DNA of 64,000 bases, from assembly GCA_030054835.1 (NCBI GenBank), contig JASGVS010000006.1, positions 20,397 through 84,396 of the forward strand. The letters are read 5' to 3'. The notes beneath the pieces are model-generated. The model did no database searches. It was not told the DNA's origin and saw only the letters and a program-made list of their open reading frames with translations. Position 1 is the first letter of the stretch. Each line of letters starts with the position of its first letter. The DNA comes from UBA3910 sp002391465. GTDB taxonomy: Bacteria; Bacillota; Limnochordia; Darwinibacteriales; Darwinibacteriaceae. The position numbers and the translations under genes are program-made. Positions 7,956-16,235 of this stretch are shown here, piece by piece.

Positions 7956-8553
7956 AAGGATCCTGATCAGCCTGACGATTGGAATAATCCTTGGCGCTTT
8001 GTTTATCGATGTGAGCCATGCCCCCTGGCTGAGGACACTTACAACCGGGGCCCTGGCTTTACTCCTGTTTGCGGTGGGCTTTCAACTTGGTCAGGGGGGC
8101 GACCTGAAGGAACGGGTTAGACAGCTGCCCCGTTCAGCCCTAATGGTGCCAATTCTCGCCGGTCTAGGCTCCCTGCTTGGCGCGGTAGCTACAAGCCTCT
8201 TTTTGAACGTTTCGGCCGGCCACGCTTCCTTGGCCGCTATCTGCTTCGGCTGGTATTCCATGCCCTCTGTGCTCATTGCCCAGACCTATGATTTGACGGT
8301 GGCGACTTTGGTTCTGCTCACCAATGTGTTCCGTGAAGTATTAGCCATTGTCTTTATTCCCTGGATTGCTAGGAGGATAGGACCCTTTCCGGCCGTTGCC
8401 TCCGGGGGAGCAACTGCCCTAGATGTCACTCTACCCATTATCAGCCAAAGCACTGACGTGGAGACGGCGTTAGTTGCCATTTATTCCGGTTCTGTCATGT
8501 CCGGTGTGGTTCCGGTTCTGGTTCCATTCGTGATTAGGCTGCTGCAGGGTTAG
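7948..8553 (+). CDS. lysO: Lysine exporter LysO family, C-terminal subunit
   Basis: The 201-residue membrane protein carries the conserved LysO/DUF340 core: AICFGWYSMPSVLIAQTYD, LLTNVFREVLAIVFIPWIARRIG, GGATALDVTLPIISQSTD and the final helix VMSGVVPVLVPFVIRLL. LysO exports L-lysine and toxic analogues such as thialysine. Its GTG start at 7948 has its own AAGGAGG at 7934-7940, which argues for a true two-gene arrangement rather than a sequencing frameshift. Confidence 0.83.
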   Translation: MTKRILISLTIGIILGALFIDVSHAPWLRTLTTGALALLLFAVGFQLGQGGDLKERVRQLPRSALMVPILAGLGSLLGAVATSLFLNVSAGHASLAAICFGWYSMPSVLIAQTYDLTVATLVLLTNVFREVLAIVFIPWIARRIGPFPAVASGGATALDVTLPIISQSTDVETALVAIYSGSVMSGVVPVLVPFVIRLLQG

Positions 8554-8612
8554 AGAAGGTAAATGTAAACCCAAGAGACGACCAATGACTAGAAAAGAGA
8601 GAAGAAATAGAA

Positions 8613-8640
8613 GCTGCAACCACTGGTTGCGGTTTTGTCA
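8613..8640 (+). terminator. Terminator after lysO
   Basis: GCAACC-ACT-GGTTGC hairpin (8616-8630) followed by GGTTTTGTC, 60 bp after the lysO stop. The stem is short, so termination may be partial. Confidence 0.5.
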
Positions 8641-8711
8641 AGCCCGGTCGCTTGCGGGACAGCACCGTTTTTTGTAAGCTAAAGGCGACTAGGGAACAAG
8701 GGAGGGGTTTT

Positions 8712-9272
8712 ATGGCATTGCATGAGAAGATTTATAGCTGCCGGAGAAAAGCTGGACTGTCCCAAGAGGAGCTGGCCGAGAAGATAGGAGTATCTCGCCA
8801 GGCGGTGAGTAAATGGGAAACGGGTGAGTCCGTGCCCGAGCTGAGTAAAATAGTCATGTTGGCGGATATCTTCGGTGTCACCACCGATTGGCTGCTGAGG
8901 GATGAAGAACCTGTGGCATCAGAGGGTAAGGAGACTACTGAGCCGGTGCGCACCTGGCTCGATGCTCTGCCGGGGGTTATAGGCCGTTTAATTAAGGCGT
9001 ACGGCTGGTTAGCAGGTGTGTATCTCGCGGTAGTGGGTGCCGGCTTTACCGCATTAGGGGCTCTCGCTCGCTATATGGTACGGAGCATGATGGGTCCCAG
9101 AGGCTTTTTCTTTGACGGACCTACCATGTATCACGATCCGTTTCAGATGCACATCCAGACATCCAATCCCGTTTCCACTATAGGCAGCTTTGTTTTAGGC
9201 ATGGGTATTGTATTAATTCTTGCCGGAACGGCACTGGCCGTCTTTCTCAAAAGGCGCAGTAGAGAGAAATAA
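8712..9272 (+). CDS. XRE-family regulator with C-terminal membrane helices
   Basis: The 186-residue protein starts with a helix-turn-helix domain (CRRKAGLSQEELAEKIGVSRQAVSKWETGES, residues ~9-40) and ends in two predicted membrane helices (around LAGVYLAVVGAGFTALGALA and FVLGMGIVLILAGTALAVFL). Such membrane-linked XRE proteins often control neighbouring transport or stress genes. GGAGGGG at 8701-8707 supports ATG 8712 rather than the upstream in-frame ATG at 8652. The ligand is unknown. A bidirectional terminator follows. Confidence 0.85.
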   Translation: MALHEKIYSCRRKAGLSQEELAEKIGVSRQAVSKWETGESVPELSKIVMLADIFGVTTDWLLRDEEPVASEGKETTEPVRTWLDALPGVIGRLIKAYGWLAGVYLAVVGAGFTALGALARYMVRSMMGPRGFFFDGPTMYHDPFQMHIQTSNPVSTIGSFVLGMGIVLILAGTALAVFLKRRSREK

Positions 9273-9294
9273 AAAGAGCAAGCAAAAGGAAATA

Positions 9295-9323
9295 AAAAGG
9301 CGGGGTCAAAGCCCCGCCTTTTT
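9295..9323. terminator. Bidirectional terminator between XRE gene and tdh
   Basis: AAAAAGGCGGGG / CCCCGCCTTTTT form a 12-bp stem with a 5-6-nt loop; A-run and T-run flank it, so it serves both convergent genes. Confidence 0.88.
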
Positions 9324-9326
9324 GCT

Positions 9327-10283
9327 CTAAAGTCCAAGTTTTATCTTAAGGTTTTTCAACATATCCTCGGTCATGGCATCTAAATCGTATTTAGGCTGCC
9401 AACCCCATTCTTCCCGCGCTGCGCTGTCATCCATGGAATTGGGCCAGGATTCGGCAATTGCCTGACGGATTGGGTCCACGTCGTAGCTCAGTTCAAATTC
9501 GGGAATGAACTTCTTGATTGATGCAGCAATGTCTTCCGGCGCAAAGCTCATGGCCGTGACGTTAAAGGCGTTTCTGTGGACCAGTTTGCTTGGGTCCGCC
9601 TCCATGAGTTGGATGATCGCCTGGATTGCATCGGGCATGTACATCATATCCATCTTGGTGCCTTCGGCGATAAAACTGGAGTAGCGTTTATGTTTCAGGG
9701 CGTCGTAATAAATGTGGACAGCGTAGTCAGTTGTGCCTCCGCCGGGTAGGGTAGCGTAGGAGATTAGTCCGGGGAAGCGAACGCCCCTAGTATCCACCCC
9801 GTATTTGAGGTAGTAATAATCACACAACAGCTCGCCGGTAACTTTGGTTATGCCGTACATGGTACTGGGCCTTTGTATTGTGTCCTGAGGCGTATTGTCC
9901 TTGGGCGTTGAATCACCGAAAACCGCAATGGAGCTGGGCGTACAGACGGCACAGCCTTCTTCCTTGGCCACCTCCAGCACGTTGTAAAGTCCGTTGATGT
10001 TAACATCCCAGGCCAGAGCAGGATTTTGCTCTCCCACTGCCGATAGAATGGCAGCTAAGTGTACTATTGTGTCCACCTTGTACTGCTTCACTACCTCCGC
10101 GATGCGCTCGCCATCTGTTACATCAATGACCTCAAAGGGACCCGATTCTATCAGGTCCTGCTGGCCTTCGCTGGCCGAACGGCTGCTGGCAATGACGTTT
10201 TGCTTACCGTAAATCTCCCGCATTGCTACCGTGAGTTCCGATCCGATTTGGCCCAAAGCCCCAGTAATCAATACTCTTCTCAT
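9327..10283 (-). CDS. tdh: L-threonine 3-dehydrogenase, SDR (epimerase-like) type
   Basis: The 318-residue protein has the extended-SDR Rossmann motif GALGQIG (residues 8-14), catalytic YGITK, and the stretches specific to SDR-type threonine dehydrogenases: GGGTTDYAVHIYYDAL, MMYMPDAIQA, MSFAPEDIAASIKK and the ending IAESWPNSMDDSAAREEWGWQP. It oxidises L-threonine with NAD to 2-amino-3-ketobutyrate, usually cleaved next by Kbl; no kbl is in the window. ATG 10283 follows GGAGG. A minus-strand TATAAT at 10341-10346 may be its -10 element. Confidence 0.88.
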   Translation of the reverse strand: MRRVLITGALGQIGSELTVAMREIYGKQNVIASSRSASEGQQDLIESGPFEVIDVTDGERIAEVVKQYKVDTIVHLAAILSAVGEQNPALAWDVNINGLYNVLEVAKEEGCAVCTPSSIAVFGDSTPKDNTPQDTIQRPSTMYGITKVTGELLCDYYYLKYGVDTRGVRFPGLISYATLPGGGTTDYAVHIYYDALKHKRYSSFIAEGTKMDMMYMPDAIQAIIQLMEADPSKLVHRNAFNVTAMSFAPEDIAASIKKFIPEFELSYDVDPIRQAIAESWPNSMDDSAAREEWGWQPKYDLDAMTEDMLKNLKIKLGL

Positions 10284-10442
10284 GCCAATACCTCCGTTGG
10301 TAATAACCCTTTTTGTTTAGTGTAATATTGCTGTAAGGTAATTATATCACAATCAAGGGGTGTAATGTACTCTTTTCGTAATATCCTCGCTAACCCTTTC
10401 TGCTGGCGCGTTACACGTCTTTTTTATTTTTTCTTAAGAAGG

Positions 10443-10471
10443 TTGAATTGTTTGCTGATATGGGTTAATAT
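10443..10471 (+). promoter_or_regulatory. SigA-type promoter for the hybrid kinase gene
   Basis: TTGAAT at 10443-10448, 17-bp spacer, TAATAT at 10466-10471; start codon 80 bp downstream. Confidence 0.5.
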
Positions 10472-10550
10472 GGAAAAGGTAGAATTTGGAAAGAAGTGAC
10501 AGGAAATGCCTGCCACTTGGTGATAATGTCGCAGCAGGGAGTGGTTGAAC

Positions 10551-12428
10551 ATGGATTACGAACACCAAACCCCTTTAACAGGGGGATTATTTCATCAACT
10601 TATGGACAATTTGCCCAGTGGACTGCTTGTCTTGGAACTACCTACCGATAGTGGTGTAGACTGCACCGAAGGTAGGATCATTGCCTGCAACGCTGCCTCA
10701 GAAGAGTACTTCGGCAGCAAGTGCCAAGATTTGGTAGGTCAAAGCATCGCCACAAATCTCCCCCACTGTCTGGAGGCCTGGCTTGCTGAACACGAATGGG
10801 AAATCTGCGCCGGTGAAGAAGTTGCGTCAGAGATCTACTGCGGTAGGTTGAAGCGCCGATACGATGTGAAGTTTACCTGGCTGGAGCCGGGGGCGAAATG
10901 CGCTATCATTTTATCTGATATTACCCAAGCACACCATGATTCCCAGTGGCGAGAGGAGAGCGAGGCAAGGCAGACCTACCTAACTGAGTTGGGTGATGTT
11001 TTGAGTACGGTGGACTGTGCCGAAGAAGCGAAGCATCAGGCAGTTACGCTCCTCTGTGAACATTTGGGCGACTGCTATGCCTGTTTTGTGGAATATGATG
11101 GGAACAGGCTGGTGAGCGAAAACGAGGCCGATCTGGTTGTTCCCATCATCCAGGAGAACAAGCCGGTTGCCTATCTACTTGTAACGCCCAAGGAACGGCG
11201 GATTTGGACAAACGAGGAAGTGAAGCTGGTCAGCTTGAGCGCTCAGCGCACCTGGTCAGTAGTCTCCAGGCTGAGATTAATGGATGCTCTGCAGAAAAGT
11301 GAGCAGACGGCTGTGGCCTTGGCGGAGAGACTGAAGGCAGTGGATGAGAGAAAGAACGACATGATTGCCATCCTCTCCCACGAACTCCGTAATCCCATGG
11401 CTGTGATATCCGCTTGCCTTGATCTAATGGAGCTTACCCATAAGAACACCGAGATTCAGCACACCCTTGATCGTATGCGCGAGCAGATTGATACGCTGAC
11501 CGGGATTGTGGACGATCTACGGGATGTCACTCTCCTATCAGACGGTGGGTTAGAACTCAGAAAAGAGGCTACCGATCTCTGCCGGGTAGTGCTGCACGTG
11601 CTGCAGGATTTGGATCAGGACTTCCAAGCAAAGGGTGTTAAGCTTGAGTATGATCTCCCGCTACAGCCCGTTGTGGTGAACATCGATCCGGTGCGGATTG
11701 GTCAGTGCGTGGATAGTGTGACAACCAACGCCTTAAGGTTTTCACCCCAAGGCGGGACTGTGAAAGTGACCCTTAGATACACTGACAATACTGCAGCCAT
11801 TACAGTCCAAGATGAAGGCCCGGGCATTGCCCCTGGACTGCTGGAGAACGTTTTCGACCCCTTTGCGAAAGGCAGCAAACCCAGGCGGAGGGCGGTGACA
11901 GGCAGGATCGGGGTTGGCCTGACCGTAGTCCGCAGTGTATTTACAGCCCATGCGGGATGGGTTAAGGCGGAGAATGTTCCCGATGGGGGAGCACTTTTCA
12001 CCCTTACTCTACCCCTTTATTCCATTGCTGAGGAGAGAGGAAGCGTGGAAAAAGAACAGCTTACCATTCTCTGCATTGAGGACAATGAAGCCCTTGCTGA
12101 AACGCTCCAGCATATCTTCAGCCTGTACGGACACGAAACCCATCTCGCCTATTCCGGTAGGGAAGGGCTGGTCAAGGCAGAGGAACTCATTCCCGATGTG
12201 ATCTTTTGTGATCTGGGCTTGGAAGGTATGAACGGCTTGGATGTGGCGAGAAAAATAAGGGCCAATCCGGCCCTCAACGACACCTTGTTAGTTGCCCTAA
12301 CCGGCTACACTTCCGATTACGATAAAGAACTGGCCAAGGAGAGCGGTTTCGATCTCTACGTGGCCAAACCATTTCAGATAGCTACCATCGAGGAAATCCT
12401 GGCAAAGGTTCAGGCAGCTGCGGGATAA
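10551..12428 (+). CDS. Hybrid sensor histidine kinase with C-terminal receiver
   Basis: The 625-residue soluble protein has four parts. Residues ~10-130 look like a PAS-type sensor (LMDNLPSGLLVLELP). Residues ~145-245 resemble a GAF domain. A HisKA domain carries phospho-acceptor H277 in ILSHELRNPM, then an ATPase domain with NALRFS (N box), DEGPGIAPG (G1) and GRIGVGLTVV (G2). A receiver begins near residue 505 (LTILCIEDNEALAE) with acceptor D554 in FCDLGLEG and a K in VAKPF. No output domain is present, so the signal must leave by a phosphotransfer partner not seen here. ATG 10551 is better spaced from GGGAG than TTG 10545. Confidence 0.9.
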   Translation: MDYEHQTPLTGGLFHQLMDNLPSGLLVLELPTDSGVDCTEGRIIACNAASEEYFGSKCQDLVGQSIATNLPHCLEAWLAEHEWEICAGEEVASEIYCGRLKRRYDVKFTWLEPGAKCAIILSDITQAHHDSQWREESEARQTYLTELGDVLSTVDCAEEAKHQAVTLLCEHLGDCYACFVEYDGNRLVSENEADLVVPIIQENKPVAYLLVTPKERRIWTNEEVKLVSLSAQRTWSVVSRLRLMDALQKSEQTAVALAERLKAVDERKNDMIAILSHELRNPMAVISACLDLMELTHKNTEIQHTLDRMREQIDTLTGIVDDLRDVTLLSDGGLELRKEATDLCRVVLHVLQDLDQDFQAKGVKLEYDLPLQPVVVNIDPVRIGQCVDSVTTNALRFSPQGGTVKVTLRYTDNTAAITVQDEGPGIAPGLLENVFDPFAKGSKPRRRAVTGRIGVGLTVVRSVFTAHAGWVKAENVPDGGALFTLTLPLYSIAEERGSVEKEQLTILCIEDNEALAETLQHIFSLYGHETHLAYSGREGLVKAEELIPDVIFCDLGLEGMNGLDVARKIRANPALNDTLLVALTGYTSDYDKELAKESGFDLYVAKPFQIATIEEILAKVQAAAG

Positions 12429-12432
12429 AACG

Positions 12433-12460
12433 AAACTCCACGGGGGACCGTGGAGTTTTT
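12433..12460. terminator. Bidirectional terminator after hybrid kinase gene
   Basis: AACTCCACGG-loop-CCGTGGAGTT followed by TTTTT, between the convergent kinase and GNAT genes. Confidence 0.88.
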
Positions 12461-12464
12461 CGCA

Positions 12465-13352
12465 TCAGCGGTACCATTCCTTTTTCCACATTTCCCGCTG
12501 GCAGATAGTCTCAAATCCAAGGGCGGCATAAAACTCGGGGACGCCTCCGAAACAGTAGGTGGCTCCCAGTTCCTTGGTTTTTTCCATTGCCTCTACCAAA
12601 GCGGCCTTGGCCAGTCCCATACGGCGATAGGCGGGCACGGTGGCCAAGGGTTCGAGGTAGGCATAGTTGTTCCTTTCATCAAACCACATTCCGGCAAAGC
12701 AGGCATAATCCCCGTCCGGAGCCTTGATTACGGTAGTCAAATCCGGGCGGAAGTTTGGGCCGCTCTGCATTTGCAGACGACAGTCAATGTCATCGTCGGG
12801 TTTATCACCGTGGTTAAAACCCTGCCACAGGCACTCGTGTATTTTCGCGGGATCATTTTCCTCTACCAATGAGATGGCGGCAAATCCGGGCGGAAGTTCG
12901 GCCTCGGGGAAGGGTTTGGAGTAGGGTAAGATCCGTACCGGTTCGCTGTGAACCCGCCTGTAGCCGTTTGATTCCAGCAGCTCGGTCTTTTCCCGTTCTT
13001 TATCTGTTACCCAGACATGGAGGACCTGCCTGCCGTTTCTAAAGCCCGATAATTCCCTTTCAGCCCATGGGAGCATTTCGGGCAGAAGAAAGGTATGCTC
13101 CGGATGGGTCACAAGAAAACTCTGGCCAATATCCATCTCATAACAGGCTATGCCCACAAGCCTCCCATTGTCTTCCCACAGACCGAAACGGTGGGTTAGC
13201 TTATGGTTAAACATGGGGTGGGTGTGGGCGTATTCAAAAAACTGGGGTAGAAGGTAGCTGTTCAGCGTGTCTAATGTGTAGATTTCCGTTAAGAATGTAT
13301 GTACTCTGGCGAAATCGGAGAGTAGTTTGTATCTTCGCTGTGTAACCGTCAT
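12465..13352 (-). CDS. GNAT N-acetyltransferase with two tandem GNAT-like halves
   Basis: The 295-residue protein ends in a clear GNAT domain (~residues 155-295): acetyl-CoA-binding TVPAYRRMGLAKAALVEAMEKTKELGATYCFGGVPEFYAALGFE with the R-x-x-G-x-A/G signature. The first 150 residues have weaker similarity to the same fold (VGIACYEMD, LHVWVTDKEREKTELLESNGYRRV), suggesting a tandem double-GNAT. Both fit small-molecule acetylation; the substrate is not predictable. It converges on the kinase gene. Confidence 0.78.
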   Translation of the reverse strand: MTVTQRRYKLLSDFARVHTFLTEIYTLDTLNSYLLPQFFEYAHTHPMFNHKLTHRFGLWEDNGRLVGIACYEMDIGQSFLVTHPEHTFLLPEMLPWAERELSGFRNGRQVLHVWVTDKEREKTELLESNGYRRVHSEPVRILPYSKPFPEAELPPGFAAISLVEENDPAKIHECLWQGFNHGDKPDDDIDCRLQMQSGPNFRPDLTTVIKAPDGDYACFAGMWFDERNNYAYLEPLATVPAYRRMGLAKAALVEAMEKTKELGATYCFGGVPEFYAALGFETICQREMWKKEWYR

Positions 13353-13650
13353 CGTGGACCACCCACTTAATTGATCTATTGTTTTCGTTCGGCGTACCTA
13401 TCCCGATTCCTTCCGCGGCATTTCCCGGACACTAGATTGCCTTTGCCGTTACTTCACCATTTGTGTAAAATTTCCCAGATTCCCAGCTACAGGAAGCGGG
13501 GCAAAGGGAGAAGTGTAAAACAGCAGGAGTTCACCGGTGGGGGCAAGTTTATATGAAAAAGACAGTAGACCGCTGTTCGCGTTCAGGGGGAAACCTTAGC
13601 GTTGATCAGTTCAGTTCTTAGGGGATTCCTTGCCGGTGAGGGATACAGGC
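13353..13650. other. Intergenic stretch without a recognised gene
   Basis: About 300 bp between the GNAT start and the terminator of the alpha-galactosidase gene. Short open frames exist in it but lack ribosome sites and recognisable sequence. I see no RNA motif. Confidence 0.5.
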
Positions 13651-13684
13651 AGAGAAAGGCACTAACCTTAACGATTAGTGCCTT
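13651..13684 (-). terminator. Terminator after alpha-galactosidase gene
   Basis: Inverted repeat AAGGCACTAA (13656-13665) / TTAGTGCCTT (13675-13684), followed on the minus strand by TCTCTG; 56 bp past the stop at 13740. The T-run is weak. Confidence 0.6.
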
Positions 13685-13739
13685 CACAGATTCTGATTCT
13701 TTCCACTGTCGACTTGACAGGGGACAATCCAGGGTAGTG

Positions 13740-14900
13740 TTACCTTACCAGTTTCGCCCGAACAACCACGCAATCCCGGGCAGGTACTACTGGGCTGAAG
13801 CGTTCCTTGAAGACGCCCAGTTCTTTTTTCTCCCAGCAGTCATAAAGGGAGAGACCGACACCGGAGGCGTAGGGAATGCCCAGATCCCAGAAGAGGAGGG
13901 ACATTTCCCGATCTGAGTCGGATAGGTTAAACAGGCCCAGCGCTAGATCACCATCGGAGAGGACTTTTGCCAGCATAAAGGTTTCATTGGTATGGAACCA
14001 TTGGGGTTCCGGTTTGATCCGGTATGCTCCGCGGCTCTCCGTATCCTGGTTGATAGCAATTAGATCGCGGTTTAAGAGGATGTCCTTCGTGGCCTGGTTC
14101 GCTTTTCTAATGTCGCAGCCAATCATGAGGGGCGAACCCATCAGGCTCCAGAGTGAGAAATGGGTTTTGTACTCGTTATCGGTACAGCCGCCTTCTTGGC
14201 TGCTGATCCAGGAGCTGTTGCTGCCACCATACATACCCACTACCAACATATCCATGTCATTGTGGCAGAATGGGCCTGTGAAAGGCGTTTTATCTAACTG
14301 GGAAATGGCGATGTTCTTAATGGATTCCCAGCTGTCCTGGATGTCTCCGGTGGAGCGGTACATATGGGCTCCAGACTCTCGGATCCAATCGTAGACGTTG
14401 TCCGCACCCCAGTTGCAGGCGGAAAAGAGAATGTCTCTACCGCAGTTTTTCAAAGCCAGGCTCATCCGTTTGTATAAAAGCTCACCTGAGATGGTGCGGG
14501 GTTTGAAGCAATAGTCGTATTTCAAAAAGTCAACGCCCCACTCGGCAAACAGGGCCGCATCCTGAAACTCGTGCTCAAAACTGCCTGGATGCCCAGCACA
14601 GGTATGGGTTCCCACGCAGGAATAGATACCGAACTTGAGGCCTTTGGAGTGGATGTAATCGGCCAGTGCCTTCATGCCGCTGGGAAACTTCTCCGGATCG
14701 GGCACCAGGTTGCCTTTGCTGTCCCGCTCCTTCAGGCTCCAGCAGTCATCGATTACTATGTACTCATATCCCGCGTCTTTGTAGCCTTCGGAGACGAACA
14801 AATCTGCCACGTCCCGGATCAGTTCTTCGTTGATGTCCCATGTAAAGGTGTTCCATGAGTTCCAACCCATGGGAGGAGTTAAGCCAAGGGGTTTCTCCAT
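13740..14900 (-). CDS. Alpha-galactosidase, glycoside hydrolase family 27
   Basis: The 386-residue protein matches GH27 from its first residues (LGLTPPMGWNSWNTF, then YIVIDDCW, KFGIYSCVGTHTCAGHPGS). The catalytic nucleophile is D129 in LKYDYC and the acid/base is D186 in YRSTGDI. It hydrolyses terminal alpha-1,6-galactose from melibiose- or raffinose-type sugars or galactomannan side chains. There is no signal peptide, so it acts inside the cell on imported oligosaccharides; no sugar transporter adjoins it. AAAGGA precedes ATG 14900. Its length equals a bare catalytic domain plus the small beta-sandwich C-terminus. Confidence 0.93.
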   Translation of the reverse strand: MEKPLGLTPPMGWNSWNTFTWDINEELIRDVADLFVSEGYKDAGYEYIVIDDCWSLKERDSKGNLVPDPEKFPSGMKALADYIHSKGLKFGIYSCVGTHTCAGHPGSFEHEFQDAALFAEWGVDFLKYDYCFKPRTISGELLYKRMSLALKNCGRDILFSACNWGADNVYDWIRESGAHMYRSTGDIQDSWESIKNIAISQLDKTPFTGPFCHNDMDMLVVGMYGGSNSSWISSQEGGCTDNEYKTHFSLWSLMGSPLMIGCDIRKANQATKDILLNRDLIAINQDTESRGAYRIKPEPQWFHTNETFMLAKVLSDGDLALGLFNLSDSDREMSLLFWDLGIPYASGVGLSLYDCWEKKELGVFKERFSPVVPARDCVVVRAKLVR

Positions 14901-15261
14901 GGTGAATCAGTCCTTTCTTTGTTCATACCTCTATTGTACACAGAAACTGCAGGAAGGGCAAAACCTGTCCTGGGGTAAGAATCAGATTGGGTAACGAAAT
15001 CCTTATCCACCAGCGTCACTACTTTACTAGACCAAGCACACTACGGATTTTGCTTCTCATTTAGGCTTCCTCTGCCTTTAGGGTTATTCTATCTCAGACA
15101 AACAAGTCTTACTAATCTCCAAAAGGGACAACCAAAGAAGCCCATGAATTAGGAACGGCCGCAACATGATAGATGTTAGGCGTTCTTGATTTCAAGACAA
15201 CTTGCTGTTAAGATCAAAACCATAAAAGCTAAAACCCACTTGGTCAATGGGAGTGGAGGTT
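14901..15261. other. Divergent intergenic region
   Basis: About 360 bp between alpha-galactosidase and the APH-like kinase, more AT-rich than its surroundings. I found no RNA gene, repeat or convincing promoter pair. Confidence 0.5.
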
Positions 15262-16047
15262 ATGGTACAGGAAACTCTGCAGCGTCTTCCTAAGGAACTA
15301 AGACGGATCGTTGGTAATAGTTCGCTTACGCGCAACACAGTTGGTTGGTCTAACTCGGATGTGTTTTACCTAGAAGATCTGCACAGCTACCTCAAAATTT
15401 CACCTTACAACGAGTTGGAACCACTAGAGTACGAGGTGGCTGTACTTAAGTGGCTGCATGGTAAACTGCCTGTTCCCGAAGTCCGCTATTACGAAAAGAC
15501 CCAGGGCAGGGAGTACCTCCTAATGTCTGAAATTGAAGGTGTGGATTGTTCGAATAGTGTACACCACACTAATAAGGAAGGTGTGGTTAGGAATTTAGCC
15601 GCAGGCCTTAGACAGATACACAGCCTGGACATCAGTGAGTGTCCCTTTGACCAGACCCTTACGATCAAACTGGAAAAGGCCCGGCTGAAAATGGAGCGGG
15701 GACTCGTTGATGAGGATGATTTTGAACCTCAATACCAAGGGAAGACGGCTAGGGAGTTATACGAACTACTCTTGGAGACAAAACCAGCCGATGAGGATCT
15801 TGTCTTTACCCATGGCGACTACTGTCTACCGAACATAATTCTGAACAACAATAAGGTAAGTGGGTTTATCGACCTCGGTAGGGCGGGAGTAGCCGATCGC
15901 TATCGGGATCTCGCCCTGGCTGTGCGCTCCATACTATACAACTTGGGTTCTGAACAATGGGTAGATCTGTTCTTTGAGTGCTATGGCATCACAGATAGAG
16001 ATCAGACTAAGATAGATTTTTATATCCTGTTGGACGAATTCTACTAG
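15262..16047 (+). CDS. Aminoglycoside 3'-phosphotransferase-like kinase
   Basis: The 261-residue product has the APH(3') layout and length. The N-lobe contains YLKISPYNELEPLEYEVAVLKWL and EYLLMSEIEGVD. The C-lobe contains the catalytic loop FTHGDYCLPNIILNNNKVSGFIDLGRAGVADRYRDLALAVRSI, with Asp as base and DLGR as the metal-binding counterpart of DFG. It likely phosphorylates an aminoglycoside 3'-OH, although chromosomal relatives can have other small substrates. I favour ATG 15262, which has GGGAG at 8-nt spacing, over ATG 15247 with none. It ends with its own terminator. Its composition is lower in GC than the neighbouring genes, so acquisition is possible. Confidence 0.83.
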   Translation: MVQETLQRLPKELRRIVGNSSLTRNTVGWSNSDVFYLEDLHSYLKISPYNELEPLEYEVAVLKWLHGKLPVPEVRYYEKTQGREYLLMSEIEGVDCSNSVHHTNKEGVVRNLAAGLRQIHSLDISECPFDQTLTIKLEKARLKMERGLVDEDDFEPQYQGKTARELYELLLETKPADEDLVFTHGDYCLPNIILNNNKVSGFIDLGRAGVADRYRDLALAVRSILYNLGSEQWVDLFFECYGITDRDQTKIDFYILLDEFY

Positions 16048-16094
16048 TAGTAGACACATAAGGCGTCTGCGCTCCCGTGTACACAGAAAGGAAA

Positions 16095-16121
16095 GACCGC
16101 CAAAACGGCGGTCCCTTTTTT
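16095..16121 (+). terminator. Terminator after APH-like gene
   Basis: GACCGCC-AAAA-CGGCGGTC stem followed by CCTTTTTT, 47 bp after the stop. Confidence 0.88.
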
Positions 16122-16235
16122 CCTATAGGACTTCTGATTCGTAGGCAGAAACACCGCGGTTCGATGGGAATACACCACCTGATTAAGAGTCAGGTGCCCT
16201 AGTGCTTGGTTACTTCTGCCCCTTTGCCCTCATTG

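Noticed and set aside
13602..13916. 104-aa plus-strand frame near the alpha-galactosidase 3' end
   Set aside because: It runs antisense through the GH27 gene and its terminator and lacks a ribosome site.
16176..16196. CACCTGA/TCAGGTG hairpin after the PfkB gene
   Set aside because: The stem is clear but has no T-run in either direction, so I did not list it as a terminator.
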